64,000 bases of DNA from Magnaporthiopsis rhizophila. Taxonomy: Eukaryota > Ascomycota > Sordariomycetes > Magnaporthales > Magnaporthaceae. The translations under genes were made by a program, and so were the position numbers. Of the stretch, positions 19,301 to 30,600 are shown piece after piece. Position 1 is the stretch's first letter; every line of letters begins with the position of its first letter. Below the pieces are notes generated by a model. The model did no database searches and was not told where the DNA came from. It saw only the letters and a list, made by a program, of their open reading frames with translations. Where the stretch lies: contig PYSS01000088.1 of the NCBI GenBank assembly GCA_003049465.1, positions 62,001-126,000 on the forward strand, read 5' to 3'.

Positions 19301-22150
19301 AACATTGTGGTTATCCTTCCGTTAATCGCTTTTGGTATATGCTAAACCAGGCAGGCCATTGGGCAAATTAGAACGTTTTGCAAATAATTAATCAAATATG
19401 CCACTATTACCAAACCATAAGCTTCGCACCATAACATTTTAAATTTATATTTAAAAATAATATCGATTTTAATTATAAAATAATTATTAATATTATATAT
19501 TTGAAAAATAAATAAATATTTTATATAATTGATACAAATATTGCATTCAGCACAATAATATTTTTTAAAAAAAAATTAGCTAAAAAAATATGAATTTTTT
19601 TAAATATTGCTGGTTTAACATTTATTTTAGCCCGTTTAATATTATATTTTATAATATAAAAATTAATTTTGCTGTAAGCAAATTCCAGGCAGAAATAAAA
19701 CTTTTTGGGATTATATATTATTAGGTTTTAATAAAAGCATACTGATCGATAAGCAAGGTTAAAAAATATCATAAACCTTTCCGATACGCTTATAAAATAA
19801 TCAAAAAAAATGCCCTAATATCCACCCCGATTTGGCGTTTTAAAAAATAATTAAAATACTGAATAATATTATAAAACTTAATAAATTAATCCTTATTTTG
19901 CTTATTTTTGGTGCCATACCGTAATTTAATAATAATTTAGCACCTTTTGGAATACAGGTTTAACAAACGGCAGCAATTATCAAAATTATAGCAAAGCTGC
20001 GCAAATTTTTTGCCAAACGGAAAATAAACGATGCTTTAAACATGCGCAACAGCGCAAACACCACAGAAATATTGCCCAGCTTTCTTGCTTTAGGAAATAA
20101 GGTTTTTATTTACCGAAAAAAACGAAAATAGCAAAAACCTTTTAAAATGCTATTTGTAATAAAAAACAAAATTATAATAAACATGCCAAATGGTTCAGTA
20201 ATATTCCGAAATATTATTTGCAAGCCTTACCACAAATCGGAGGAGCAGCAAATAATAGGTCCAAAAAAACAGCCGGAACCATTTAAATATCCAGTTTTAA
20301 ACCAGCCGCAGCTCCAAAAATGGCCTTATAAAAATACAGAATAATAAATCAATAATTTAACAAATATTAGCAAAAATGATTCAAAAATCGAAAAATTATT
20401 ATTATTTCCTTTGCATAAATAAAAAAGGCCGTACAGGGTATTTAAATTACTGGCATTTTCGATTATTATATTAACTAATAAACCGGCACCCAAATAATAT
20501 AAATAACCTTAATATAACCCCAAAGCAGCAAATATTTCAATAATATTTATAAATGCAAAAAAATGGAATCTATACGCCTAGCATTTTATTATTAACAAAT
20601 TAAAAAAATTATAATCCCAGGCAAACCTTTTAAATAACTTAACCAAAAAAAAATTAGCAATTTGCTAATTAATAATATAATCGAGCCAATCAAATAATAC
20701 CAGATTAATAAATTAGCAAAAATTTTCGAAACATATATAATTAAAAAAGTTAAAAAAACAAATACAAATCTTTACAAAAAATCAAAATTTATGATACAAA
20801 AATATAGCAATTGGAAAAAATCAATATTATTTACCCAATCCCCGATAATTATGCAATATAATTAATACCTGATTTTTGCATTTATATTAACCTTTATAGC
20901 TATAAAAAACCAGCTGATAATTCGAAATATTAGCCAAATATATACCCAGGCCAAAACCGAGCTGCAAAAAACCGTTTACCTATATTTTTTTATAAAATTG
21001 CAATAATAATACCTTTTTAAAACTATGCTTTATTTGATTAAACTGTTTTATAAATTGGCTAAAGCCGGATTATATTGGTTTGTAACGTACCAAAAGTATT
21101 ATAAAAAGCGACTGGATTATTTCATTTCCGATTATAATCCTTGCTTATTTATTTTAAAAATTGGCAAAAGTTTTGGAATTATTGGTATATAAACCGATAA
21201 TATGCTGAATTTAAACAGCAAAAAATTTATGGAAAAAAAAAAAGTTACCCTCCAAAAGGCAGGCTTTAAAGCCAAACCAAGGTCCATTTTAAACCCTAAT
21301 AATAAAGGTTATTTTAATGGTTGCAAAATTGCGATCGGTAAAATAACTGTTTATATATAGCAAAAAGGATAAACAGATTGGTTTAAACTTATGCCTTACA
21401 AAGGTAATAACACCCAGCAATAATACGTTATCCAATGCGTATAAGGGGCATATATCAGCTTAATATGCCAACCGGAAGCCGCTTTCAATTATTTTGTAGC
21501 AATATAAACCAAAAAACCCCAGGATACAAATATTAAAAAATTTAACAAATGCATCCGTTAGCAAATCAATAATACAAATAAAAGCCTGAATTATATCCAA
21601 TTTGATTTATCAAAAGCAAAACTGTTTATATTTATGGACGGATCTTTTGCTAATAATAAAAATTTCAATTTACAAATCGGCTTTATGGTTATTTTTGGAA
21701 TTAAAACCAATATAAAACAAAAAAATAACTTCCAAATTACCGGAAATATATTATACTGGAGCTTTATCAAATACAAAAGGATAATACAAAGCATTTTTGC
21801 CAGCGAAATTTATAACATAATCAGCGGATTTGATACAAATACATCCTAAAAATAATAATTTCAGCAATTAATAAAAAAATGGATCTGCCTTTTTGCAAAC
21901 TAATAATTTGCATTAATAACCTTTTGCTATATTAATATTTTATCCAATTCGGAATAATAATAAAAAAGCGCCTTATAATAAATATTATAGCTTTCCGCAA
22001 ATTTTATAAGGGTTGGAAAATTAATAAAATTCGGTGAATCGCAAAAGCAAATAATCCTGCAAATGCTATAACCAAAAATCAGCCAAACAAAGCTTTAAAA
22101 AATTTTGTTAGCTTTAATATAATAATAATTAGGGTTAAAAAATAAGTAAA
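16400..22150 (+). pseudogene. Copia-B1 gag-pol remnant
   Basis: Gag begins just after the LTR (KFSAKYLPVGFLRFRKRLV). A protease-like part is near 18300-18600. Integrase lies at about 19270-20060: the zinc region HCGYPSVNRFW with CHYYQ, then IIINIIYLKNK, where the catalytic Asp of a VDIMYL-type motif is Asn. RT at about 20900-21400 has KAGLYWFVTYQK and SDYNPCLF. RNase H at about 21600-22140 has FMDGSFANNKNF, ASEIYNII and NPANAITK. This order (IN before RT) defines Ty1/copia. Stops at former Gln/Trp codons are frequent. Confidence 0.85.
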
Positions 22151-22319
22151 ACAAAATCAGAAATAAAAAAAAGCCAGGGGTTATAATAAATCGATTTCTT
22201 TTTTCCATAATAAAAACAACAAACCCTAAAAATACAGCACAATATAATATAAAACCATACTCCTTATAATCTATAAAAATAATAAATAATATAATGCAAA
22301 AAAATAACATTGCAATTTT

Positions 22320-23870
22320 TTAAATGCATATCCCTAAATCTCCCTTTATTTTTTTTTCCTTTTTATCACGCACCTTTATCAGGGCCATAATATCCCATAT
22401 CCTTAAAATAGCCGCTCGGCCTACAGTATTATATTTTGCTTGCATTATTATAAAAAAATCACTATTTGCCTCGGCAAACAAATTATGCTTACCCTTATCC
22501 TCCTTGGCAAAAATCAGCATTATTTTACAAATAATCCTTTATTTATTAAATTCCTGCAATTAAATAATCCTTATTAGCAAAATACATTTTAATCATTTAA
22601 TCCAGGAAACAAATTTATAACCTTTTTATAAACCTTTTTATCCTAATACCACACTGCAAAATTTTTAAAAGCCGAACGCAAAACCAGAAAAAAATTAAAA
22701 ATAATTATTAGCCTAATTTTATAATTAAACTTTCAAAAATTGGAAAACTTATATAAATTTGCATATATAACCTAAAGCGCATAACTAATACCATTTTTTG
22801 TTCGGAATTTAATCCCGGCAATTATCTCTTTTATCAAACTCCGGCATTTTACCGGCCAAAATTAATTTAAAACATCCCAAATATAAAACTAATCTTAAAT
22901 CCCCCTTTTTACCGCGCTTACCAAAACCTGAAATCGGCAGCTTAATATTTTTACCGCTAATAATAAAATAATTAAAAATTTTAAGGATAATTTTACCTTT
23001 ACGCTTCTTTTTTTAGGGGTTTTGGGCTCGGAATAATATCCGAACTGCTAAATAATAAAATCGATAATTTTAACCGGCTTTTATAAAAATTATAATTACA
23101 CCTAAGCAAATTTTAACTGCTCGAAAAGCACAAAATAAACTGTGGCCTGCTTATATTGCTCAGTAAAAGGTTCATTTTAAAACTGAAAAATTAAAAATTT
23201 AACAAACTCTTTTTTTTTATTATTATTTTTCTGCATAATAAAATTATTATCAAACTGATTAATAAATTTGGCTTATTTATTTATTAAATTATTATAATCT
23301 AATTAGCATTAAAAAGCTATTTTTAATAAAATATTAATTATTTACCAAAAAGCAATTCTTTTTTATTTAATACGGAACTTTTTATCCTCCTTTTTACAAT
23401 TGCTTAAAAATTTAAACACAAATTGCAAAAAAAGCGCCTGTAACCTTAATTACCTGCAATACTGCCACAGCAAAATTTATAATATTATCGGGATTGATTA
23501 AAAAAAATTAACAATTTTGAAAGGGCCAGTTACAAAATTATACTCGAAATTTTCGGTCAGAAAAGGATTAGGATTCGGAACCGGAGCAAAAAACGGTTTA
23601 TTTAAAACTTAAGCGCGCTTGGTTTTTTTAAAATAAAATATTAACATATTAACAGTATTAGTACCGATTTAGAAATTGTTTAATTAAGCCGGAAGTACTG
23701 GTACAGCCAAATTTTATAAAAAACCAGCTTATTTTTTAATTTAATTATCCTGAATAATAATTTTAAACTTATTATTGCTCGATAAAAAATTATTAATCGG
23801 GCCCAAATTTTAAAAACGATAATTTTTGCGCAACTATATAAAATTTGACAATTTTTTTTTTACCAGCCAT
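22320..23870 (-). pseudogene. Antisense ORF of Copia-B1, unknown function
   Basis: On the minus strand, ATG at 23870 (context CAAAATGGCTGG) and TAA at 22320-22322 are in the same frame, 517 codons apart. The start reads MAGKKKIVKFYIVAQKLSFL. An inner block reads SGKNIKLPISGFGKRGKKGD, and the last 66 codons (from 22520) are fully open, with AEANSDFFIIMQAKYNTVG. Internal stops are TAA/TGA at positions where copy B2 keeps Trp or Arg (LKWTFHRVIR in B2). It lies between pol and the 3' LTR. No domain is recognised. A Lys-rich stretch (KKKRKGK) could be nuclear-localising. It is probably an accessory retroelement gene or a captured host gene. Confidence 0.6.
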
Positions 23871-24437
23871 TTTGGCTGCAGGAACAAAAAAAGGGCAAAA
23901 AAAGAAAAATAATAATTAACAAAATAATAATTAACTAATCGAAATTTTAAATAACAAAACACATACAAACAGGGCATAAAAAGGATAGGTTAACAAATAA
24001 GGTTTACCGGTGCAGGTTAGCCGGATTACAAACGGGGCAAACAAAATGCCTTTATATAAGCACAAACCCTACCCTTAAAATCACAAAAGCGATTATTAAT
24101 ATTATTTTTTATTAAAACGATCTACTAAATAACCTTCCACTGCGCAAAAATCCGCACCTGCACCATTTTTTTTCTATTATTCTTTGGCTCAATAGTTCAA
24201 TGCTCCCAAAATATATAAATACCCTTCCAAAGCGCTTATTTTCCCTTTGCCTTAATCGCCGGCCCACCAAGGCCGCTCCCCTTTTTAAATAAACGTTCCG
24301 GATCACCAGATCCGGCATTTCCTTTATAAAGATCCCTTCGTTAGGGCTTCCAGAGATCCCTACGATTTTCGGGATAAATTTATTATATTATGGGAATAGA
24401 ACACCGGGATGCCTGCGCACAAAAAAAAAATTGCCGA

Positions 24438-24736
24438 TATCGGAATAGGCATTTTGTGCACGTGCAATCCGGAAAAAGAGGACGGAATGGAGGAACCCTT
24501 TGGGCCCTTTTGGATCCTGCACGGGCCAACCGGCCTGTGCGGCTAAAGCGGCAGATCGCCCTTTGGGCAATCGCCTTCACGCAGATAAAAGGGCAGTCTT
24601 TTGCCCTTTTTTAGGCAGATAGATTCCTTCCTTCTGGTGCACAATAATAGAATTTTCCCAGATTATAAAAATTGTTATTCACCCCTTTTGGAAATCTCCG
24701 AGCCGATTAAACAGGAGAAACCCTTTTTTACCAATA
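24438..24736 (+). repeat. 3' LTR of Copia-B1
   Basis: 299 bp, begins TATCGGAATAGGC (TG to TA) and ends ACCAATA, followed by the TATAC duplication. Confidence 0.93.
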
Positions 24737-26498
24737 TATACCCGAATAATAATATTATTTTGCCCCAAAAAATTAGCAATCCCGAAATCCCCAACCTTAT
24801 ATTTTTTAATATTACTATAGCGCCAAAAACACCGTATATTTCAGCTTATTATTATAATTTAATAAAATATAAAGCTAAGTATAAACGATATTAGAAACCG
24901 GCAATATAAAAACAAATTAATACACTATTTGAAAAAGGCATATAAATAATAGAAAAACTGCTTTTAAATATTAAAGTAGTATCGGGAAAATAAATATATA
25001 TGCCCAAATTAATGCCTAATAGCACTTTTAAAAAAATCAAAACGCACTGGATCATTTGTAATAATTATAATAATATTCCGGGCAAAAACAAAGCTGTAAT
25101 ATATATAGCAATCGTTTATATAGCATTTATAAAAATATTTTTTATATTTATAACTGTTAATAATTTTAAATATTGCTAATTCGATTTTATAACGGCTTAT
25201 TTTAGTATTATTGTACCTAATAACATTATAATATACATATAATAACCTTAAGATATTTCGGTTAAGCAAAAAAGCTATTATTGCTGTTTAAAAAAAGCAT
25301 TTTACAGTTTTCGCAAATCGCTTTTATAATAATATTAAATAATTATTTCGAAACTCAAAACACTCAACTTCAGGCCGATTCACCAAAATATTTGCCTTTA
25401 TCGCAAAAAAAACGGGTGCTATATTATTATTTTATATAAATAATTTCCAAATTACCGCCCGTACAATTATAAAAATTAAAATTATCGCTATTAAAATAAA
25501 TAGCCAATTCGAAATAACCGCCCTAAATAATACAAAAACATTTTTCGGCATACAAATTATAAAAAATCGCCAGCAAAAAATTATAAACCTTTACCAACGC
25601 AATTATATCAACAAAATTATTACCAAATACGAACAAAAAAACCTAAAAACAATAAAAACACCCTGGCCTTCTAAATTTATAATACCGATCATTTAAAATC
25701 CTTTCCTGCACAAAAAGATTTTGCGTTACCAATCGAAAATAGCAAATATTGATTATTTAGCTAGCATTATTTGCCCTAATATTACGTATATTGTAAAAAG
25801 GTTGCAAAAAATCAATATTAATCCCGGTAATAAGCATTTAGCATTATTAAAACACTTTTAGCGCTACATTATCAGCACCAAAAAACTTGCGCAGATTTAT
25901 AACGGTCCTACCTATAGCATTAAAGCAATAAATTTAAAAACTTATAAAAATGCCTTATTTGCCAATTACCTCCGTACAAAAGCATTTACAGGCAGTATAA
26001 TTATTATACTAACAAATAATTTTATTTATTGATAATCAAAAAAGCAAATTTTTGTAACAATATTAATAATAAAAATAAAGTTCCTCAACCTTTTACTAAT
26101 AGGCCAGGCCTTATTTTGGATCGAAAATATTCTGAAAAAAACTGGATACCCTTAGCAAAAAACACTTGTAATATATACAAATAGCACTAATACCCAGGCA
26201 ATAATATTAAGCCCGTTAAAATCAGCCCGCACCCGCATAATTAACCTCCGTTACAAATGGGTAATTAATATTATAAAACATCAACTTTTTACCCTTAAAC
26301 TTATTAGTATAGCCAATATAAAAACGGACAATCTCACAAAAGGCCTAACGGCGGAAAAACAGGCAAAATTTATTATCCAGCTGGAAATACAGCAAATGCC
26401 GCAATAAACGGCTTACAAAAAACACCACGGATCTGGACGGTTATTATATAATTACGGGCTTGTAATGCCTTCAGGGCCATTGCATAGCCTACAGGGGG
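24737..26498 (+). pseudogene. Copia-A1 RT and RNase H remnant
   Basis: Continuation of A1 after Copia-B1. RT begins near 24740, the block equivalent to FDFITAYFGA of A2 is near 25180-25210, and RNase H runs to about 26407. A polypurine tract CAGGGGG (26494-26498 G run) directly precedes the 3' LTR. Many stops. Confidence 0.82.
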
Positions 26499-26640
26499 TA
26501 TCAAAAATAGCCTGGAGTCACATGGGTAATAATTAATACCCCATAGCTTTAGGCCTTGCAACGGCCCTGGCCTGCGATCAAATAAAATAGCACAATAAAC
26601 ACCAATCACTTTGGGTGCCAGTCGTCGCGCACCTCCATCA
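26499..26640 (+). repeat. 3' LTR of Copia-A1
   Basis: 142 bp, TATCAAAAATAGCC...CACCTCCATCA, followed by CTAAG (26641-26645), the copy of the duplication at 10125-10129. Confidence 0.93.
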
Positions 26641-26645
26641 CTAAG

Positions 26646-26850
26646 TAAAACTATCGGATTAATATTATAGCGTTATTCCGGCGCATGCAATTGGAAGGGA
26701 CCCATATGATTGGGATCGGAGGAACAGGGATTTGGCATTTAGATCTTGTATATATATACCTGTCTCCTGGCACCCCTTTTGGGGTGCCAACCATTCCTAC
26801 TTAGGTTAGGTTATGTTAGGTTTATTTAACGTTTATAACGAGTGCTGCCT
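26646..26850 (+). other. Displaced native 3' flank of the esterase gene
   Basis: Because the duplication CTAAG links 10129 to 26641, the DNA from 26646 was originally next to the esterase stop codon. It contains a perfect hairpin (26768-26789) and a TTAGGTTAGG...TTAGG stretch (about 26801-26821). It is not strongly decayed. No gene is seen. Confidence 0.75.
26768..26789 (+). terminator. Perfect hairpin in the former esterase 3' flank
   Basis: TGGCACCCC, loop TTTT, GGGGTGCCA: a 9-bp stem with a 4-base loop. Its distance from the original stop codon was about 125 bp, so it lay in or just after the original 3' UTR. A processing role is only a guess. Confidence 0.4.
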
Positions 26851-26859
26851 CACTCTAGC

Positions 26860-27324
26860 CTCCCTAGGGGTATAAAACGTGCTGACGATTACCAGATGTA
26901 TTAAATACAGGGTTTAGCCCACCGACTGCTGTTACGGTAGCTAGCAAAAGGAGCTTATCGGCTGACCAGTGTCGGCCTTTGTAACAAGGTTCCTTAAAGA
27001 GATTTTGCTTCCTTAAGCATCTCCTTGAGGCTATGAAAAGTTTATTATAATACAGTGACTTCACCAAGCCGACATTGTCCCCTTTCGAAATAGCACCCCT
27101 TATATAAGCCACCGGGTGGCCCGTGCTCAGCAGGGTTAAATACATATCTATAAAAGGGTCGGGCGCCTAACCTCTTCTCATCTGCAAGATTTTTATATCC
27201 AGTTGAACCGCCCCAATCGTTTGGCGCTTTGATATCCATTAATGCCGGGGGGCAGCGCCTGCGCGGCGATCCCCGTATAATATTATCCTTTTTTCCCTAA
27301 AGCATATCCCGAGCCTTTTGTTAG
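26860..27324 (-). repeat. Unclassified dispersed repeat, copy 1
   Basis: About 270 bp (roughly 27000-27290) match 47080-47350, for example TCCAGTTGAACCGCCCCAAT and GGTCGGGCGCCTA. On the minus strand both copies encode the same peptide (APNDWGGSTGYKNLADEKRL here, APDDWGGSTGYNNLANKKRL there, then LYKGCYFER). A protein-coding or structured RNA element is possible. Copia-A2 is inserted at its end (duplication GGAAC). Confidence 0.55.
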
Positions 27325-27329
27325 GGAAC

Positions 27330-27456
27330 TGTCAGAGGTGGCCTGGAGTCACATGGGTGGCAACTAGTGCCCCATAGCTTTAGGCCTCGCACCGGCCCTG
27401 GCCTGCGATCAAATAGAGCAATCACTTTAGGTGCCAATCATCGCGCACCTCTATCA
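27330..27456 (+). repeat. 5' LTR of Copia-A2 (internal deletion)
   Basis: 127 bp. It keeps the canonical TGTCAGAGGTGGC start and CTCTATCA end but lacks about 15 bp (the TAGCACAACAAACAC block present in other copies). Confidence 0.92.
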
Positions 27457-27468
27457 GGTTATGAGCCC
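27457..27468 (+). other. Primer-binding site of Copia-A2 (half-tRNA type)
   Basis: GGTTATGAGCCC immediately after the LTR. It is the exact complement of GGGCTCATAACC in the anticodon stem-loop of eukaryotic initiator tRNA-Met. Drosophila copia and yeast Ty5 are known to prime from this internal part of the tRNA rather than from its 3' end. Confidence 0.75.
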
Positions 27469-27639
27469 TTACACCGCCGCTAATAATATTTTTACCTGAT
27501 TTGGAAAGATTAACAATGCACGAATTGTTTACCGTTATTTGCGTTCTCCTGCCGTGAATTACAGGCGAGGCGCAGCAGTTAGAAAACCGTTAAAACGACA
27601 ATCAATAAGGCCACGTTCGGCGCCGATCAGTAACCATAA

Positions 27640-30600
27640 CAAAATAATAATAATAACCCTTTTAGCGCTTAAAGGCACTATTTTCCTTGCAATTTAACGC
27701 TTCTGTACGCATTAAAAAAGCTAACAAAATTGCCGAGATAGCGGAATATTGCAAAATTGCAGTTAAGGTTCCGGACCTGTTAGGGTTTTTTAATTTGGAG
27801 ATATGAAAGCGCACTATCCGGGTGCATTTAACCGTTTCCTGTAATATTTCCTTTATATTTGCTAATCCTCCGGCCAAGCCGGCTGGAGCGAAAAACGATA
27901 AAGCTGTACAGTTATGGGCTTTTAGAAGGATATTAATATGGTACTGCATCCGTAATAATATTAAAAAGGCAATTATAAACCTGGAAAAAGCCGGCTAGAA
28001 CTGCCCTAAAAATAATAAAAATTAGGATCCAAAGGTTTTTTGGAACAAGGTAATCAGCATTATCAAAATTACCGCTAATGGCTGTTTCGATGCCCTAATT
28101 AACAAATATTATACAATTTTGGTGGAAAAGTTCAACGGTAATGTTAAAAAATATACAAACGGCTGGTTACAGATAAAATAAGCCCTAAATTAGGCTAATA
28201 TTAATATTCCGGATCGAATATTTATAAAAAGCTTTGTTAATAAGGTTAGTGTTATTTACCCTTTTGCGGTGGTTATAATTTTGGGAAATTATAAAAATAA
28301 GTGCTGCATTTTGGGTAATTTTATTTCGAAAATATTTAAAAATATAGCAATTATAAAAGTTTTGGAATTAAAAACCATAATTAATACTAATAAAAAACCG
28401 GAGGGATTTTAAAAAATAAGGAAAAAGCCAAAACTTTGCAATAAAAAGGGTTATATTATCGTTTTGTATACCCCCCATTATAATAAATATAGTAAATATT
28501 ATAAAAGCGGCGATAATAATTGCTAATTTTTGCACCTTAAGTTTAAAAAGGCCTGGAAAACCAAATATTTGGAGCAGTATTTCCAGCAAAGTAATAAAGC
28601 AACTAATAAGGTTATAACCAACCCAAAGGCTATCAATTATACTGGTGGTGTACCAGTTGATCGGGGCAATACCAGTTAGTACATTATAACCAATACCGCT
28701 TTGAATAATATTAATAATGCTTATAATGCTATAATAATCAATTTTGGTTTGTTTAAATATTATTTTAACAATTGCAAATGGTTTACCTTGTTAAAAAAGC
28801 GCAAATTTTTTTATAATATTATCACAGCTAATAATAGCGCCCAAATTTCCGCTAAAAAAGGTACCGTTAAAATATATTAGCATAATAAGGCAGGTATTAT
28901 TATAATTATTTTATAAGCAATTTTTATGCCTAAATTTTTTTTTAACCTTTTTAATTTTAGCAAAATGCGCAAAGCAAATTTAAAAAATGATCAAATCGAT
29001 TATTTTATAACGTTTAATAGTAAATAATTGGGCAGTTACCAAATTAATAATAATATATTAATTATTAACGTTAATATACCTGCAGGTGCGCCCCCGGGCC
29101 TTATAACCCTGGGCAATGCACCTAACAAAAAAAACCGACCGATAAAAGCTAATGCACCGGCTATAACAGGGCGCCCGGTGCTTTATATAATAATGCATCG
29201 GTGCCTGATACATACCAATAAAAAAGCGATAATAATAATCTGTTGCGCTATAAATATTAAAATTAATTATTTCAAAATATTGAAATATACCTGTAACGGT
29301 TATTTGGAAAGCAAAGCGACCCAAATTATTGGTAATTGTTATTTTTGCTGCATTACCCGCCTTTTAGGCTGTATTTATATAAATATACTAACCATTTCGC
29401 CTATTTCGTACAGCGGATATAATTATACCGTTTATATTATTAATAAAACAATTATTTTTGGTTAAATAATTTTTGTAATCAGCAAAACCAGCATAGAAAT
29501 TTTTACAAAGGTTTGCAACTGGATTAATTATATTAAACTTTAGTTAGGTATCAAAATATAAATAATTCATACGAACAGTGGCACGGAATTTAATTTAAAA
29601 AAGCTAAAAGTTTATTGTACCGTTCGAAATAAAGCTTGCAAAATTAGCCCGGCGCAATGCCCAGAAATAAACGGTATTATTAAGCATGCTAACCGTATGA
29701 TATTTAATACGGTTTGCACCGGGATTAATACTAATAATTTGCATAGAAAATACTGGATATATGCTTTGCAAGCAGCAAAAAAAATGTTAAACTATACTCC
29801 GAATATAGCGTTTGGCGGCAAAAAAAACCCGCACAAGGTATGGGCAAAAATAATCGGCCTTAACGAGAAGTATTACCAATTATTAATCCGTACTTTTCGC
29901 ACCTGGGGCATAATTGCCTGGGTGCTGATCAAAAACGGTAAATAAGCTAAAACTAACAAAATAACCTTCAAAATAATAAAGGGCCAGCTTATGGGCTGGG
30001 AAAACCTTTATAACAAAATTTTATTAATAAAGCCGAACGGTATTAATAAGGTTTTCCGTTACCGTAATGCATAAATTAATAAAGGTGCTGATAAGCGCCG
30101 GAAATTGCCCTATAATTTTGTTAAAAAGGCGATCACCATTAACAAGGTTAATAAGGCCGTTATTAAAAACCTTTATTTTATAATAAGCATTTGGGTTTAT
30201 AATACTGGCCCAATTGCTAATTTTAATAATAATAATAATAATACTAAAGTTACTAGCAATATTGCCGGTCCTGGAAATAATAATAATTTATTACCTATGG
30301 AAAAAACCGGGGAAACCGGAGTAAAAAACAAGGAGTTTGCCGCTGCAAAGCCCGAAAAACCCGCCGGCCCGAGCATATTAACACCCGAGAAAATTTCCGA
30401 GCATGATAATAAAAGGGTTACGGTGCCTGTAGCACCCAAAAAAAAAACCTGCAAAAAATAGCCGCCGCCCCCGCCAAATAACCGGCAATTAAGGAAGCGC
30501 TTAACAGGCCCTAAATATTATAAGGGTATCCTGATACCAAAAATTTGCAAAAAAAGGAAGCCCGTAAAAATATTTATAACGGTTCGCTTCGAGCCCAAAA

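Larger units (their letters stand above)
16089..24736 (+). mobile_element. Ty1/copia retrotransposon B1, full length (8648 bp)
   Basis: Two 299-bp LTRs (16089-16387 and 24438-24736), flanked by the 5-bp duplication TATAC (16084-16088 and 24737-24741). It interrupts Copia-A1: the sequence on both sides joins exactly as in A2 (ATTATATACCCG). It contains a decayed gag-pol on the + strand and a long antisense ORF before the 3' LTR. It is heavily mutated to A+T outside the LTRs. Confidence 0.95.
10130..26640 (+). mobile_element. Ty1/copia retrotransposon A1 with nested insertions
   Basis: The outer limits are set by 142-bp LTRs (10130-10271 and 26499-26640) and the CTAAG duplication. Its own sequence is 10130-10434, about 15385-16088 and 24737-26640. 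The gypsy fragment (10435 to about 15385) and Copia-B1 (16089-24736) are inserted in it. By comparison with A2, about 2.4 kb of A1 (gag to the end of integrase) is missing at the gypsy/A1 junction. All coding parts are full of stops from C-to-T and G-to-A changes. Confidence 0.9.

Noticed and set aside
26801..26821. TTAGG repeats as a telomere remnant
   Set aside because: Only a few units, TTAGG rather than the fungal TTAGGG, and with an internal irregularity. Not enough for an interstitial telomere.
30225..30242. AAT microsatellite (also near 15578 and 51675)
   Set aside because: It encodes the Asn run in the Copia-A polyprotein linker in all three copies, so it is part of the element, not an independent repeat.
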